Origin: Asanoa sp040676615
GTDB lineage: Bacteria; Actinomycetota; Actinomycetes; Mycobacteriales; Micromonosporaceae
Direction: 5' to 3'
Assembly (NCBI RefSeq): GCF_040676615.1
Contig: NZ_JBFAPI010000005.1
Span: 310,001 to 374,000 of the forward strand
Length of the DNA: 64,000 bases
Shown: piece after piece, positions 8,823 to 17,580 of the stretch
Position numbering within the stretch: the stretch's first letter is position 1
How the letters are laid out: every line of letters starts with the position of its first letter
The notes under the pieces: generated by a model
Database searches by the model: none
Seen by the model: the letters and a program-made list of their open reading frames with translations, nothing else
Told to the model about the DNA's origin: nothing
Translations under genes and position numbers: made by a program

Positions 8823-8853
8823 GGGCCCCTCGCCGGCTAACGGCGAGGGGCCC
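8823..8853. terminator. 12-bp stem bidirectional terminator
   Basis: GGGCCCCTCGCC at 8823-8834 pairs perfectly with GGCGAGGGGCCC at 8842-8853 around a 7-nt loop. It lies between the convergent isomerase gene and the YtxH-like gene. There is no long T tract, as is common in high-GC actinobacteria. Confidence 0.75.
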
Positions 8854-8873
8854 TGTCAACGCCCAAGCCCACG

Positions 8874-9191
8874 TCAGGGCATGGGCTTGGTGGGTGCCGC
8901 CGACGAGGCCGACGTCGTCGACGAGGTGAGTTCACTGGTGTTGGCGCCGTTGCCGGTGCCGGAGCTGGTGCTCATCTTCTCGCCGATCTTGGTGTGGCTG
9001 AGCCGGTCCTTGCCCTCGGACACCAGTCGGTTGGCCTGGGCCTGGGCGGTGCCCTTGGCCTCCTGCACCGTCGGGTGGTCCATCATCTTGCGGGCCTGCT
9101 GGACGATCTCTTCGTACTTCTCCCGGCCCGCGCGGGCGCCCAGGACGAAGCCGGCGGCGAGCCCGCCGACGAACCAAAGCTTTCCGCGCAT
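8874..9191 (-). CDS. Small YtxH-like membrane-anchored protein
   Basis: The 105-residue protein starts at ATG 9191. An N-terminal glycine-rich hydrophobic segment (KLWFVGGLAAGFVLGARAG) is followed by an amphipathic helix (REKYEEIVQQARKMMDHP), a charged stretch with AQAQANRLVSEGKDRL and a Ser/Thr/Ala-rich tail. This pattern is shared by many short actinobacterial proteins annotated as YtxH-like. The role is unknown, with possible envelope-stress involvement. It is transcribed away from the tRNA-Asn at 9445 and towards the shared terminator. Confidence 0.75.
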   Translation of the reverse strand: MRGKLWFVGGLAAGFVLGARAGREKYEEIVQQARKMMDHPTVQEAKGTAQAQANRLVSEGKDRLSHTKIGEKMSTSSGTGNGANTSELTSSTTSASSAAPTKPMP

Positions 9192-9444
9192 TGCGGCTCC
9201 TTCCGTGTGCCGGACGCGTTGACCCGCGTGCACGGCGACGTTTGTTGTCCCCGGTTACCTACCCATCGTGCAACCGACCCATGCGTCGGAAGGGCTATCT
9301 GACTAATTTGCCCTATTTTCGACGCCAGCGGGGCCGAACGCACCGCAGAGCGTGTCGTACCCCCACCCGATGCCCCCGAAACAGCCCGCATCCTGTACTC
9401 TCGTACCGGTCGCGCGGTGCGGGAAACCACGCCGCAGGCAGCGA

Positions 9445-9520
9445 TCCCCCGTAGCTCAATTGGCAGAGCAGCCGGCTGTTAACCGGCAGGTTTTTGGTTC
9501 GAGTCCAAACGGGGGAGCCA
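9445..9520 (+). tRNA. tRNA-Asn (GTT) with encoded CCA
   Basis: A full cloverleaf can be drawn. Acceptor TCCCCCG (9445-9451) pairs with CGGGGGA (9510-9516), G is the discriminator, and CCA is encoded at 9518-9520. The anticodon stem GCCGG/CCGGC encloses loop CTGTTAA, giving anticodon GTT. The T arm has loop TTCGAGT. It lies 5 bp from the end of dxs on the opposite strand. Confidence 0.95.
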
Positions 9521-9525
9521 CCTCA

Positions 9526-11914
9526 TCAGGTCCGCGGCAGCTCCCGCCGCACCGCATCGGCGATGTTCTCCGCGTCGAGCCCCCTTGCCTTCAAGATCGC
9601 GCTTCGCGAGCCGTGCGCCAGGAACCGCTGCGGCAGCGCCAGCGACCGCACCGGCACGTGCGACCCGGCACCGCGCAGCGCCCGTGACACCGCGTCGCCA
9701 TACCCACCGTGCGCCCCGTTGTCTTCGACGGTCACCACGAGCCGCTGCCCGGCCGCGGCCGCGACCAGCTCCGGATCGACCGGCAACAGCCACCGCGGGT
9801 CCACGACGGTCACCGCCGCATCCAGCCGCTCCGCCGCCACCAGCGCCGCGGCCGCCAACGGCCCAACAGCCAGCACGAGTACGCCCTCGGCACCCGGTTC
9901 AGGCGGCCCAGCCCCACCGGAGGCCGCCACCTGCCCGGTACCGCCGTGGGCCGGCGACTGCCCAGCACCGCCGGAGGCCGGCACCTGCCCGGCACTGCCG
10001 GATTCGGAGACCTGGCCGCCGGAGGCCGGCGCCTGGCCGGGACCGCCGGATTCGGAGACCTGGCCGCCGGAGGCCGGCGCCTGGCCGGGACCGCCGGATT
10101 CGGAGACCTGGCCGCCGGAGGCCGGCGCCTGGCCGGGACCNNNNNNNNNNNNNNNNNNNNNNNNNNNNNNNNNNNNNNNNNNNNNNNNNNNNNNNNNNNN
10201 NNNNNNNNNNNNNNNNNNNNNNNNNNNNNNNNNNNNNNNCGCCGGATTCGGAGACCTGGCCGCCGGAGGCCGGCACCTGCCCGGCACCGCCGGATTCGGA
10301 GACCTGGCCGCCAGGGGCCGGCGCTTGCCCGGCTTCGCCTGAAGCGGGGACCTGGCCCGCACCGCGCGGGGCCGGCGCCTGCCCGGCACCGCCGGAGGCG
10401 GGGACCTGCCCGGCACCGCCAGAGGCCACCCAGCCAACACCCGCGGCGGACGCCGGCCCCGCCCTACCGGAGGCGGCGACGGCACCAGCCGGGCCGGCCG
10501 CCTGCCAGGGGCCGCCCGGCGCCCACGAGGGCCGCCGGGCCGAACCCCAGCGCAGCACGTCGGCGCTGCCCAGCCGCCCCACGGCGGGCACGGCGGGACC
10601 CACGTTGGCCTTGGGGAAGCGCAGCGCCGCCGGGCCGTCGCGGTGCGCGACCGCCTCGCGCAGCAGCAACCGGAGCTGCTCGCCGTCGCGCGGTGCGGCG
10701 ACCCGCATGCCGGGGACCATGCCGAGCAGGGACAGGTCCCACATGCCGTGGTGCGACGGGCCGTCACTGCCCGTGATCCCGGCCCGGTCGAGCACGAAGG
10801 TGACCGGCAGCCGGTGCAGGGCGACGTCCATCATCACCTGGTCGAACGCCCGGTTGAGGAACGTCGAGTAGACGCAGACCACCGGGTGCATGCCGCCGGT
10901 GGCCAGCCCGGCGGCCGAGGTGACCGCGTGCTGCTCGGCGATGCCCACGTCGAACGCCCGGTCGGGATACCGGTCGGCGAACGCCTGGAGCCCGGTCGGC
11001 CCGAGCATCGCCGCGCTGATCGCCACGACGTCGGGCCGCGACGCGCCGAGCGCCACCATCTCGTCGGAGAAGACCGACGTCCAGCTTCGCGCCGACGACG
11101 GTGGCCCGGCCGGGCCGACCGTGTGCATCCGGTCGGCCTCGTGCTGCTCGGCCGGCGGATGCCCGAGGCCCTTGCGGGTCAGGCAGTGCACCACCGTCGG
11201 CGTGCCCAGTGACCTGGCCTTGCGCAGCGCCACCTCGACCTCGGCCGCGTTGTGGCCGTCGACCGGGCCGAGGTAGGACAGGCCCAACTGCTCGAACACC
11301 GACGCCGCCGAACCGGCGGCGGAGGCGGAGTGCAACGACACCAGATGCGTCGAGACCGCGCCGGCGGTCGGCGCGTAGGAGCGGCCGTTGTCGTTGAGCA
11401 CGACCACGATCGGCCGCTGCGGCGCGGCGCCGATGTTGTTGAGCGCCTCCCACGCCATGCCGCCGGTGAGCGACCCGTCGCCGACCACCGCTACCACGAA
11501 CCGGTCCGGCCGGCCGCCCAGCGCGAACGCCTTGGCCAGCCCGTCGGCGTAGGACAGCGCCGTCGAGGCGTGCGAGTTCTCCACGATGTCGTGGGCGCTC
11601 TCCGACCGCGACGGATAGCCCGACAGCCCGCCCTCCTGGCGCAGGCTGTCGAGCGCCGCCCACCGGCCGGTGAGCATCTTGTGCACGTACGCCTGGTGCC
11701 CGGTGTCCCACACGAGCGCGTCGTGCGGCGAGTCGAACACCCGGTGCAGCGCGATGGTCAACTCCACCACGCCCAGGTTGGGGCCGAGGTGACCCCCGGT
11801 CTGCGACACCGACTCGATCAGCCGCGACCGGATCTCCCCGGCCAGCGCGGGCAGCGCCGACTCCGGCAGTGCCCGCACGTCGGCCGGGCACTGGATGCGC
11901 TCCAACAAAGGCAT
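9526..11914 (-). CDS. dxs: 1-deoxy-D-xylulose-5-phosphate synthase with large repeat insert (interrupted by assembly gap)
   Basis: The enzyme makes DXP from pyruvate and glyceraldehyde 3-phosphate, the first MEP-pathway step. ATG 11914 opens a DXS: TPP-binding VGDGSLTGGMAWEALNN near residue 145, catalytic E327 in DVGIAEQHAVTSA, and DRAGITGSDGPSHHG. Homology pauses at ADVLRWG (about residue 457) and resumes with VLVLAVGPLAAAALVAAERL, the C-terminal domain, ending ...ELPRT at 9526. Between them lies a Gly/Ala/Pro/Ser repeat of at least about 200 residues. The 99-N gap sits inside it and shifts the drawn frame by one; the two halves join if the true gap length differs. It is the last gene of the hopanoid operon, starting 4 nt after hpnH, and probably supplies isoprenoid precursor for it. 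Confidence 0.9.
9998..10337. repeat. 48-bp tandem repeat inside dxs
   Basis: Units beginning CCGGATTCGGAGACCTGGCC start at 9998, 10046, 10094, then after the gap at 10242 and 10290, each 48 bp apart. On the coding strand each unit encodes 16 residues, roughly GPGQAPASGGQVSESG. A related 27-bp unit (GAGQVPASG type) continues on both sides. Distance 10094 to 10242 is 148 bp, which is 3 x 48 plus 4, so the N-run is out of register. Confidence 0.9.
10141..10239. other. Assembly gap (99 N)
   Basis: A run of 99 undetermined bases falls in the middle of the 48-bp repeat array of dxs. It is almost certainly a repeat-collapse gap. A true length of 95 or 95 plus a multiple of 48 would restore both repeat register and the dxs reading frame. 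Confidence 0.95.
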
Positions 11915-11918
11915 CGCG

Positions 11919-12923
11919 TCACCGCCCGACGGCTGCCCGCACGGACTCCTTGAGGGAGCCGAGAGTGGCGATCACCGCCGTCGGCTCGTATCCACAGTGG
12001 GCCATGCAGTTGGCGCAACGCGGGTCCTTGCCCCGGCCGAACGCGTCCCAGTCGGTGTCTTCGATGAGCTCCTTGTAGGTGGCGGCGTAGCCGTCGTCGA
12101 GCAGGTAGCACGGCCGCTGCCAGCCGAGCAGCGAGTAGGACGGGATGCCCCACGCGGTGCAGGCCAGGTCGCGCTTGCCCTCCAGGAAGTCCAGGAAGAT
12201 CGGCGAGTGGTTGAGCCGCCACCTGCGCCGCCGGCCGTTGGCGAAGGCCTTGGCGAACAGCTCCCGGGTCTCCGTGACGCCGAGCCAGTGCTCCTGGTCG
12301 GGAGCCTTCTGATAGGCGTACGCCGGTGAGATCTGCATGTTGTCGACCTCGACCACGTCGTTGAGGTAGTCGAGGACGCCGATCACGTTCTGCGGCGAGT
12401 CGTTGCTGAAGAACGTGGTGTTGGTCATCACCCGGAAGCCGGCCGCCTTGGCCATCTTGATGGCGTCGATCGCGCCCTCGAAGCCGCCCTCCTTGTTGAC
12501 GGACAGGTCGTGCCGGTCCTTGAGGCCGTCGACGTGCACCATCCAGGAGAAGTTGCGGTGGGGCTTGAACTTGTGGAGGTGTTTGGGCAGCAGCAGCGCG
12601 TTGGTGCACAGGAATACGATCTTGTTGCGGGCCAGCAACTGCCGGACGATCTCGTCGATCTCCTTGTGCATCAGCGGTTCGCCGCCCGCGATCGAGACCA
12701 TCGGCGCGCCGCTCTCCTCGATCGCGGCGACGGCCTGCTCGACCGGCATCCGCTTCTTGAGCAGCGCCGCGGGCTGTTCGATCTTGCCGCAACCCGCGCA
12801 CTTCAGGTTGCACGCGAACAGCGGTTCGAGTTCGACCAGCAGCGGGAACTTCTCCCTGCGGAGCAACTTCTGCTTCAACAGGTAGCGGCCCAGCCGAACG
12901 GACTGCCGGAATGGCATGGCCAT
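11919..12923 (-). CDS. hpnH: Hopanoid biosynthesis radical SAM protein HpnH
   Basis: The 334-aa radical SAM enzyme joins the adenosyl radical from S-adenosylmethionine to the hopene (diploptene) side chain, giving adenosylhopane. The [4Fe-4S]/SAM motif is C38-NLK-C42-AG-C45, followed by a SIAGGEPLMH segment. A second cysteine cluster near the C-terminus (RCANCMAHCGYEPT) is typical of the family and of its SPASM-like tail. Start ATG 12923 has a perfect GGAGGTGA ribosome site inside the end of the upstream gene. It sits 3 nt after the HpnG-IspH fusion gene and 4 nt before dxs, within the hopanoid operon. Confidence 0.95.
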   Translation of the reverse strand: MAMPFRQSVRLGRYLLKQKLLRREKFPLLVELEPLFACNLKCAGCGKIEQPAALLKKRMPVEQAVAAIEESGAPMVSIAGGEPLMHKEIDEIVRQLLARNKIVFLCTNALLLPKHLHKFKPHRNFSWMVHVDGLKDRHDLSVNKEGGFEGAIDAIKMAKAAGFRVMTNTTFFSNDSPQNVIGVLDYLNDVVEVDNMQISPAYAYQKAPDQEHWLGVTETRELFAKAFANGRRRRWRLNHSPIFLDFLEGKRDLACTAWGIPSYSLLGWQRPCYLLDDGYAATYKELIEDTDWDAFGRGKDPRCANCMAHCGYEPTAVIATLGSLKESVRAAVGR

Positions 12924-12926
12924 CGT

Positions 12927-14426
12927 TCAGCTCACCTCCTTGGGCAATGTGAAACGCAGGACTTCCGGATCCGCGGGCGGTTCGTCCACGGTGAGGGGTC
13001 CGAGCCCGCCGAGACAGCCGACCAGTTCGTCGACCAGGGTGGGCGGCGCGGACGCGCCGGCGGTGACACCGATGTGGCGCACCCCGACGAGCGTGCGGAG
13101 GTCGAGGTCGGCGGGCTGGTCGACGAGCCGGGCCGGCACGCCTTCCCGCTGTGCGACCTCGACCAGGCGGAGCGAGTTGGACGAGTTGGGCGAGCCGACC
13201 ACCAGCAGCAGGTCGCAGCCCGCGGCGATGTCACGCACGGCGCGCTGCCGGTTGGTGGTGGCGTAGCAGATGTCGTCGCTCCCGGGCGCCCGCAGGTCGG
13301 GGAACCGGGCCCGTAGCACGTCGGCGATCTCGGTCGCCTCGTCGACGGCCAGGGTGGTCTGCATCGCGTAGGCGACGTTGCCGGCGTCGCGCGGCACCAC
13401 CCGGGCGGCCGTGGCCGCGTCTTCGACGACCACCACGTCGGCCGGCGCCTCGCCGACCGTGCCCTCGACCTCTTCGTGGTCGGCGTGGCCGATCAGGAAC
13501 ACGGTCGCCTCGCGGGCGCTGTGCCGGCGCACCTCGGTGTGCACCTTGGTGACCAGCGGGCAGGTCGCGTCGACCACCCGCAGGCCGCGCGCGTCGGCCT
13601 CGGCCCGCACGGCGGGGGAGACCCCGTGCGCGGCGAAGACCAGCACGCTGCCCGGCGGCACCTCGTCGACCTCGCCGACGAAGACCGCGCCGCGCCGCTC
13701 CAGGTCGCGCACGACGTGCGTGTTGTGCACGATCTGCCGGCGTACGTAGACCGGCGCCCCGAACCGCTCCAGCGCCCGGTCGACCACCTCGATGGCCCGC
13801 TCGACACCGGCGCAGAACGAGCGCGGGTTGGCCAGCCGCACTGCGCGCGGCCCGGTCGCGTCGGCCCACGCGTCGATGGCCGGCACCGCGAGCCGCAGCC
13901 GGCGCAGGGCGCGGATGCCGCGGGCGGCGGTGCCAGGGCGCAGCAGGGGCTCGCTCGGAGTGTCGACCACGACCCGGACCACCGCGAACGGCGACTCGGT
14001 GGGCGCCAGCCAGATCGACTCGGTGTCGACGGCCAGCGCGCCGGTGGCGGCCAGCCGCTCGCGGGCGGCCCGGCCGGCGACCCGGCGCTCGGAGGCGATC
14101 GGGCCCAGGTGCACGACCAGGCCCAGCCGGCGCAGTTCGGCGGCCAGCAGCGGGGCCGACGGGCACGACCGCACGCTGCCGTCGGGGCCGCGCACCTCGG
14201 TGGCCACCACCACGTCGCCCGGCCGCACGCCCGGTGCCAGCCCGCCGCCGACGCCGGCGACCAGCACCGGCCGCCCGCCGAGGGCACCGGAGGCCCGGAA
14301 CGCCTTCGCCGCCCGGCGCGGTCCCATGCCGACCCGCAGCACGGCCGTGTGCGCGCGGCGGAGCGCCCGGCGCTCCACGCCCAGCGCGACACAGATGACC
14401 GGCGCCTGCCGGCGAGGGCTGGTCAC
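12927..14426 (-). CDS. HpnG-like nucleoside phosphorylase fused to IspH
   Basis: The 499-aa protein is read from GTG 14426, whose GTGA overlaps the shc stop. Residues about 8-190 resemble the HpnG nucleoside phosphorylase (VALGVERRALRR, VAGVGGGLAPGVRPGDVVVA, VDTESIW), which releases adenine from adenosylhopane. Residues about 195-499 are a complete IspH, the [4Fe-4S] reductase giving IPP and DMAPP, with cluster cysteines C205 (NPRSFCAGVERAI), C289 (VDATCPLVTKVH) and C387 (DDICYATTNRQ) and ligand histidines in VHNTHVV, AAHGVSP and GHADHEEVEG. The normal proteins are separate, of about 230 and 310 residues, so this is a true fusion with a slightly short phosphorylase part. It links precursor supply with side-chain maturation. 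Confidence 0.88.
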   Translation of the reverse strand: MTSPRRQAPVICVALGVERRALRRAHTAVLRVGMGPRRAAKAFRASGALGGRPVLVAGVGGGLAPGVRPGDVVVATEVRGPDGSVRSCPSAPLLAAELRRLGLVVHLGPIASERRVAGRAARERLAATGALAVDTESIWLAPTESPFAVVRVVVDTPSEPLLRPGTAARGIRALRRLRLAVPAIDAWADATGPRAVRLANPRSFCAGVERAIEVVDRALERFGAPVYVRRQIVHNTHVVRDLERRGAVFVGEVDEVPPGSVLVFAAHGVSPAVRAEADARGLRVVDATCPLVTKVHTEVRRHSAREATVFLIGHADHEEVEGTVGEAPADVVVVEDAATAARVVPRDAGNVAYAMQTTLAVDEATEIADVLRARFPDLRAPGSDDICYATTNRQRAVRDIAAGCDLLLVVGSPNSSNSLRLVEVAQREGVPARLVDQPADLDLRTLVGVRHIGVTAGASAPPTLVDELVGCLGGLGPLTVDEPPADPEVLRFTLPKEVS

Positions 14427-16357
14427 GACGTGACGCCCAGGTAGCGGCCCAACGCCGTGATCGGGAAGACCAGCCGGTAGAGGTGGTAGTTGATGTAGAA
14501 GTCGCCCGGGAAGCCGGTGCCGGTGAAGTAGTCCTCGTCCCAGCCGCCGTCGCCGCGCTGGGTGCCGATCAGGTAGTCGACGCCGGCCCGGGTCGCCGGG
14601 TGGTCGGCCTCGCCGGCGGCCAGCAGCGCGAGCAGCGCCCACGCGGTCTGCGACGGTGTCGAGGCGCCCTTGCCGGCCCAGTTCTGCGGATCGTCGTAGG
14701 AGCGCAGGTCCTCACCCCAGCCGCCGTCCGGGTTCTGGTGCGCGACCAGCCAGTGCACGGCGGCCCGGACGGCCGGGGCGCCGGCGTCGACGCCGGCCTC
14801 GACCAGCGCCGGCACGGCCGCGCCGGTGCCGTAGACGTAGTTGGCGCCCCAGCGGCCGAACCACGAACCGTCGGACTCCTGGTTGCGCAGCAGCCAGGTG
14901 ACCCCCCGCTGGGTCACCGGGTCGGCGGCGCGCCCCTCGATCGCGAGCATCTCCACCACATGTGCGGTGACGTCGGCCGACGGCGGGTCGATGACCTCGC
15001 CGAAGTCGCAGAACGGCAGCTTGTTGGCCAGCGTGCGGGTGTTGTCGGCGTCGAACGCGCCCCACCCGCCGTCGCCGGACTGCATGCCGACGGTCCAGCC
15101 GACGCCGCGGTCGACGGCGCCCTCGATGCGCGACCGCAGCGGGTCGTCGGCCGGCAGCCCGGCGGCGACCCGGCGCAGCGCCAGCACGATCTCGGCGGTG
15201 TCGTCGGTGTCGGGATAGAGGTCGTTGGCGAACTCGAACGCCCAGCCGCCGGGAGCCAGTTCGGGCCGGCGGACCGCCCAGTCGCCGGGCACCGCGATCT
15301 CCTCGTCGAGCAGCCAGCTCGCGGCCCGGCGGACCGCCTCGTCGGTGGCCGGCACGCCGCCGTCGAGCAGCGCGACCAGCGCCAGGGCGGTGTCCCAGAC
15401 CGGCGACTGGCAGGCCTCCAGCCGGCGCACCCAGCCCTCGTCGGTCTCCTCGCGGATGGTGAACGCGTCGAGACCGGCGAAGCCGGCCTTGAGCGCCGGG
15501 TGGTCGAGCGGATAGCCGAGCAGGTGCAGGGCCAGCAGCGAGTAGACCCAGGGCGGCTGGATGCCGCCCCACGAGCCGTCGGCCTCCTGGCGGGCCAGGA
15601 TCCACTCGGCGGCGCGCCGCTGGGCCAGCTCGCGCAACGGCCTGACCGCGTGCCGGCCGTAGAGCTTCAGCACCCGGTCCGCGCGCTGGAAGAAGCCGGT
15701 CCAGGTCCACGGCGCCGCTGGCTTCGGCGGCGGTGCGCCGGTGCGCAGCTCGTCGATGCCGATCGGCAGGGGCCGAACCGGGCGCAGGCTGCCGACGATG
15801 GTCAGCGGCACCACCGTCTGCCGGGCCCAGCAGGCCCAGTCGTAGACGTTGAGCGGGAACCAGCGGGGCAGGAAGATCATCTCAGGCGGCAGCTCGGGCA
15901 GGTCGTCCCAGGACCAGAGCCCGAAGAGGGCCAGCCAGATCCGGGTGAACACCCGGGTGCGCTCCAGCCCGCCCATCTCCAACGCGAACGCGCGCGCCCG
16001 GGCCATGTGCGGCGCGTCCGGCGGGTCGCCGGCGAGCTTGAGCACCACGTACGCCTCGACGGTCGTCGACAGGTCGCCCGGACCGCCGTGGAAGTTGGCC
16101 CAGGTGCCGTCGTCGCGCTGCTGCGACCGGATCCAGCGGGCCGCCTCTTCCGTCTGCGCGTCGGTGCGGATGCCGAGGAACTGCCGCAGCAGCAGGTCTT
16201 CGGCGTCCATGGTGACGTTGGTGGCCAGTTCGCCCTTCCACCAGCCCGCCGGGTCCTGCCGGAGCCGCAGGTGGCCGATGGCGGCCGTCAGCGCCGCGGC
16301 GACCGAGCGCGGCGGCTGGTCGAGCGACGGTGTTCCGACATCGACGGTGCTGGTCAT
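14423..16357 (-). CDS. shc: Squalene-hopene cyclase
   Basis: The 644-residue membrane-associated cyclase converts squalene to hopene/hopanol. The protonating motif is D383-T-D-D386-T (YPDTDDTAEI), and several QW repeats are visible (GGW/GSW patterns such as QEADGSWGG, QSGDGGWGAF, QESDGSWFGRW, QRGDGGWDED). Length fits bacterial SHC (about 630-680). ATG 16357 is the first start that matches the family; an in-frame upstream stretch running to the previous gene is low complexity and interrupted by a 10-N gap. The stop overlaps the HpnG-IspH start by GTGA. Confidence 0.95.
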   Translation of the reverse strand: MTSTVDVGTPSLDQPPRSVAAALTAAIGHLRLRQDPAGWWKGELATNVTMDAEDLLLRQFLGIRTDAQTEEAARWIRSQQRDDGTWANFHGGPGDLSTTVEAYVVLKLAGDPPDAPHMARARAFALEMGGLERTRVFTRIWLALFGLWSWDDLPELPPEMIFLPRWFPLNVYDWACWARQTVVPLTIVGSLRPVRPLPIGIDELRTGAPPPKPAAPWTWTGFFQRADRVLKLYGRHAVRPLRELAQRRAAEWILARQEADGSWGGIQPPWVYSLLALHLLGYPLDHPALKAGFAGLDAFTIREETDEGWVRRLEACQSPVWDTALALVALLDGGVPATDEAVRRAASWLLDEEIAVPGDWAVRRPELAPGGWAFEFANDLYPDTDDTAEIVLALRRVAAGLPADDPLRSRIEGAVDRGVGWTVGMQSGDGGWGAFDADNTRTLANKLPFCDFGEVIDPPSADVTAHVVEMLAIEGRAADPVTQRGVTWLLRNQESDGSWFGRWGANYVYGTGAAVPALVEAGVDAGAPAVRAAVHWLVAHQNPDGGWGEDLRSYDDPQNWAGKGASTPSQTAWALLALLAAGEADHPATRAGVDYLIGTQRGDGGWDEDYFTGTGFPGDFYINYHLYRLVFPITALGRYLGVTS

Positions 16358-16446
16358 GCGCGGGGCGCGCGGGACACGGGGGCGGCGCGCGGCAGAGGGG
16401 GACACCGCGCTCGGGGGGGGCGGGGGGTTGGAGGTGGATAAGCGCA

Positions 16447-16456
16447 NNNNNNNNNN
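16447..16456. other. Assembly gap (10 N)
   Basis: Ten undetermined bases lie in the 212-bp space between the polyprenyl synthase and shc genes. The flanks are G-rich (16413-16425) and C-rich, so this is a probable sequencing or assembly failure at homopolymers. Confidence 0.95.
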
Positions 16457-16507
16457 GTGCTGCGGTGCCTTGGCTCCAGCGGCGGGGTGGGCGCGCGCGC
16501 GCGCCCG

Positions 16508-16525
16508 CCCCCCCCCCCCCCCCCC
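16508..16525. repeat. 18-bp poly-C tract upstream of shc
   Basis: An uninterrupted run of 18 C lies about 150 bp upstream of the shc start, next to a GCGCGCGCGCG dinucleotide stretch. It is in the only real gap of the otherwise overlapped hopanoid operon. It may be a true slippage-prone tract or an assembly artefact beside the N-gap. Confidence 0.7.
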
Positions 16526-16569
16526 ACGACCGCACGTGCTACTGAGCTGCCTGCGCTCGCTTCGCTCGC

Positions 16570-17580
16570 TCATGAATCCCGGTCCACGATGAATCTCCCG
16601 AGCGCCATCAGTTCGGTGCGCGCTTCCTCGTCGATGTCGACGGTGGACAGCGCCTTCTCGGCCAGCGACATCCGTTCCCGGGCCTCGGAGAGCGCCCACT
16701 CCTTGCCGCCTGCTTTCTCCACCAGGTCGGCGGCGCGGCGCAGGGCCGCGTCGTCGGGGTCGCCCGGCGTGGCCAGCCAGGCGGCCAGTTCCGGGCCGTG
16801 CCGCGGGTCGCCGAGCGTGTAGCTGACCGGCAGCGTCTTCTTCCGCGAGCGCAGGTCGGAGAAGACCGGCTTGCCGGTCACCGCCGCGTCGCCCCAGATG
16901 CCCAGCACGTCGTCGATGAGCTGGAACGCCAGCCCGACCTGGGCACCGAAGGTCTTGAGCGCGGCCTGCACCGGCTCGCCGGCACCGGCCAGCACGGCAC
17001 CGATGGCGGCGCTGGCCGCCAGCAGCGACCCGGTCTTGCCGCTGGCCATCTCGATGCACTCGTCGAGGGTCACGTCGTCGCGGGTCTCGAACGCCACGTC
17101 CTGCACCTGGCCGCGGGTCAGCTCGCGGGTGGTGGCGGCGAGCAGCAGCCCGGCGCGGGCCGCGGCCGGCGTGCCGGCCTCGAGCACCACCTCGTGTGCC
17201 AGCGCGAGCATCGCGTCACCGGTCAGGATGGCGGTGTCGGCGCCCCAGATGGCCCAGACCGTGCGCCGGTGCCGGCGCTCGACGTCGCCGTCCATCAGGT
17301 CGTCGTGCAGCAACGAGAAGTTGTGCACCAACTCGACCGCGACCGCGCCCGGCAGCCCGACGGTGGCCGGCGCGCCGACCGCCTCGGCCGACAGCAGGGC
17401 CAGGGCCGGCCGGATCGCCTTGCCACCGTTGCTGTCGCCGGGCGTGCCGTCGGCCGTGCACCAGCCCAGATGGTAGGAGGCGGCCAACCGGCTGGCCGGG
17501 TCGAGCCGGGCCACGGCGGCCCGCAGCGCGGGCAACAGATGCTCGCGGTTGCGGTCCAACGCGGGCAGCGTCTGTGTCAT
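16570..17580 (-). CDS. Polyprenyl (farnesyl-type) diphosphate synthase of hopanoid operon
   Basis: The 336-aa isoprenyl chain elongase has the first aspartate-rich motif D93-D-L-M-D97 (LLHDDLMDGD) and the second motif D223-D-V-L-G (FQLIDDVLGIW). It condenses IPP with allylic diphosphates, here most likely giving farnesyl diphosphate for HpnD/HpnC. Product length is inferred from context, not from sequence. ATGA overlap with hpnE upstream (17577-17580). Its stop overlaps a possible ATGAGCGAGCG start that continues in frame towards shc. Confidence 0.92.
   Translation of the reverse strand: MTQTLPALDRNREHLLPALRAAVARLDPASRLAASYHLGWCTADGTPGDSNGGKAIRPALALLSAEAVGAPATVGLPGAVAVELVHNFSLLHDDLMDGDVERRHRRTVWAIWGADTAILTGDAMLALAHEVVLEAGTPAAARAGLLLAATTRELTRGQVQDVAFETRDDVTLDECIEMASGKTGSLLAASAAIGAVLAGAGEPVQAALKTFGAQVGLAFQLIDDVLGIWGDAAVTGKPVFSDLRSRKKTLPVSYTLGDPRHGPELAAWLATPGDPDDAALRRAADLVEKAGGKEWALSEARERMSLAEKALSTVDIDEEARTELMALGRFIVDRDS

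Noticed and set aside
9998..10337. CRISPR-like array
   Set aside because: The 48-bp units are contiguous tandem repeats in frame within dxs, with no unique spacers and no cas genes in the window.
14483..16441. A 652-codon plus-strand frame opposite squalene-hopene cyclase
   Set aside because: Shadow frame crossing the N-gap region; the cyclase strand carries the DTDDTA and QW motifs.
16551..16572. Terminator hairpin at GCTCGCTTCGCTCGCT
   Set aside because: The sequence is a direct, not inverted, repeat and does not form a stem.
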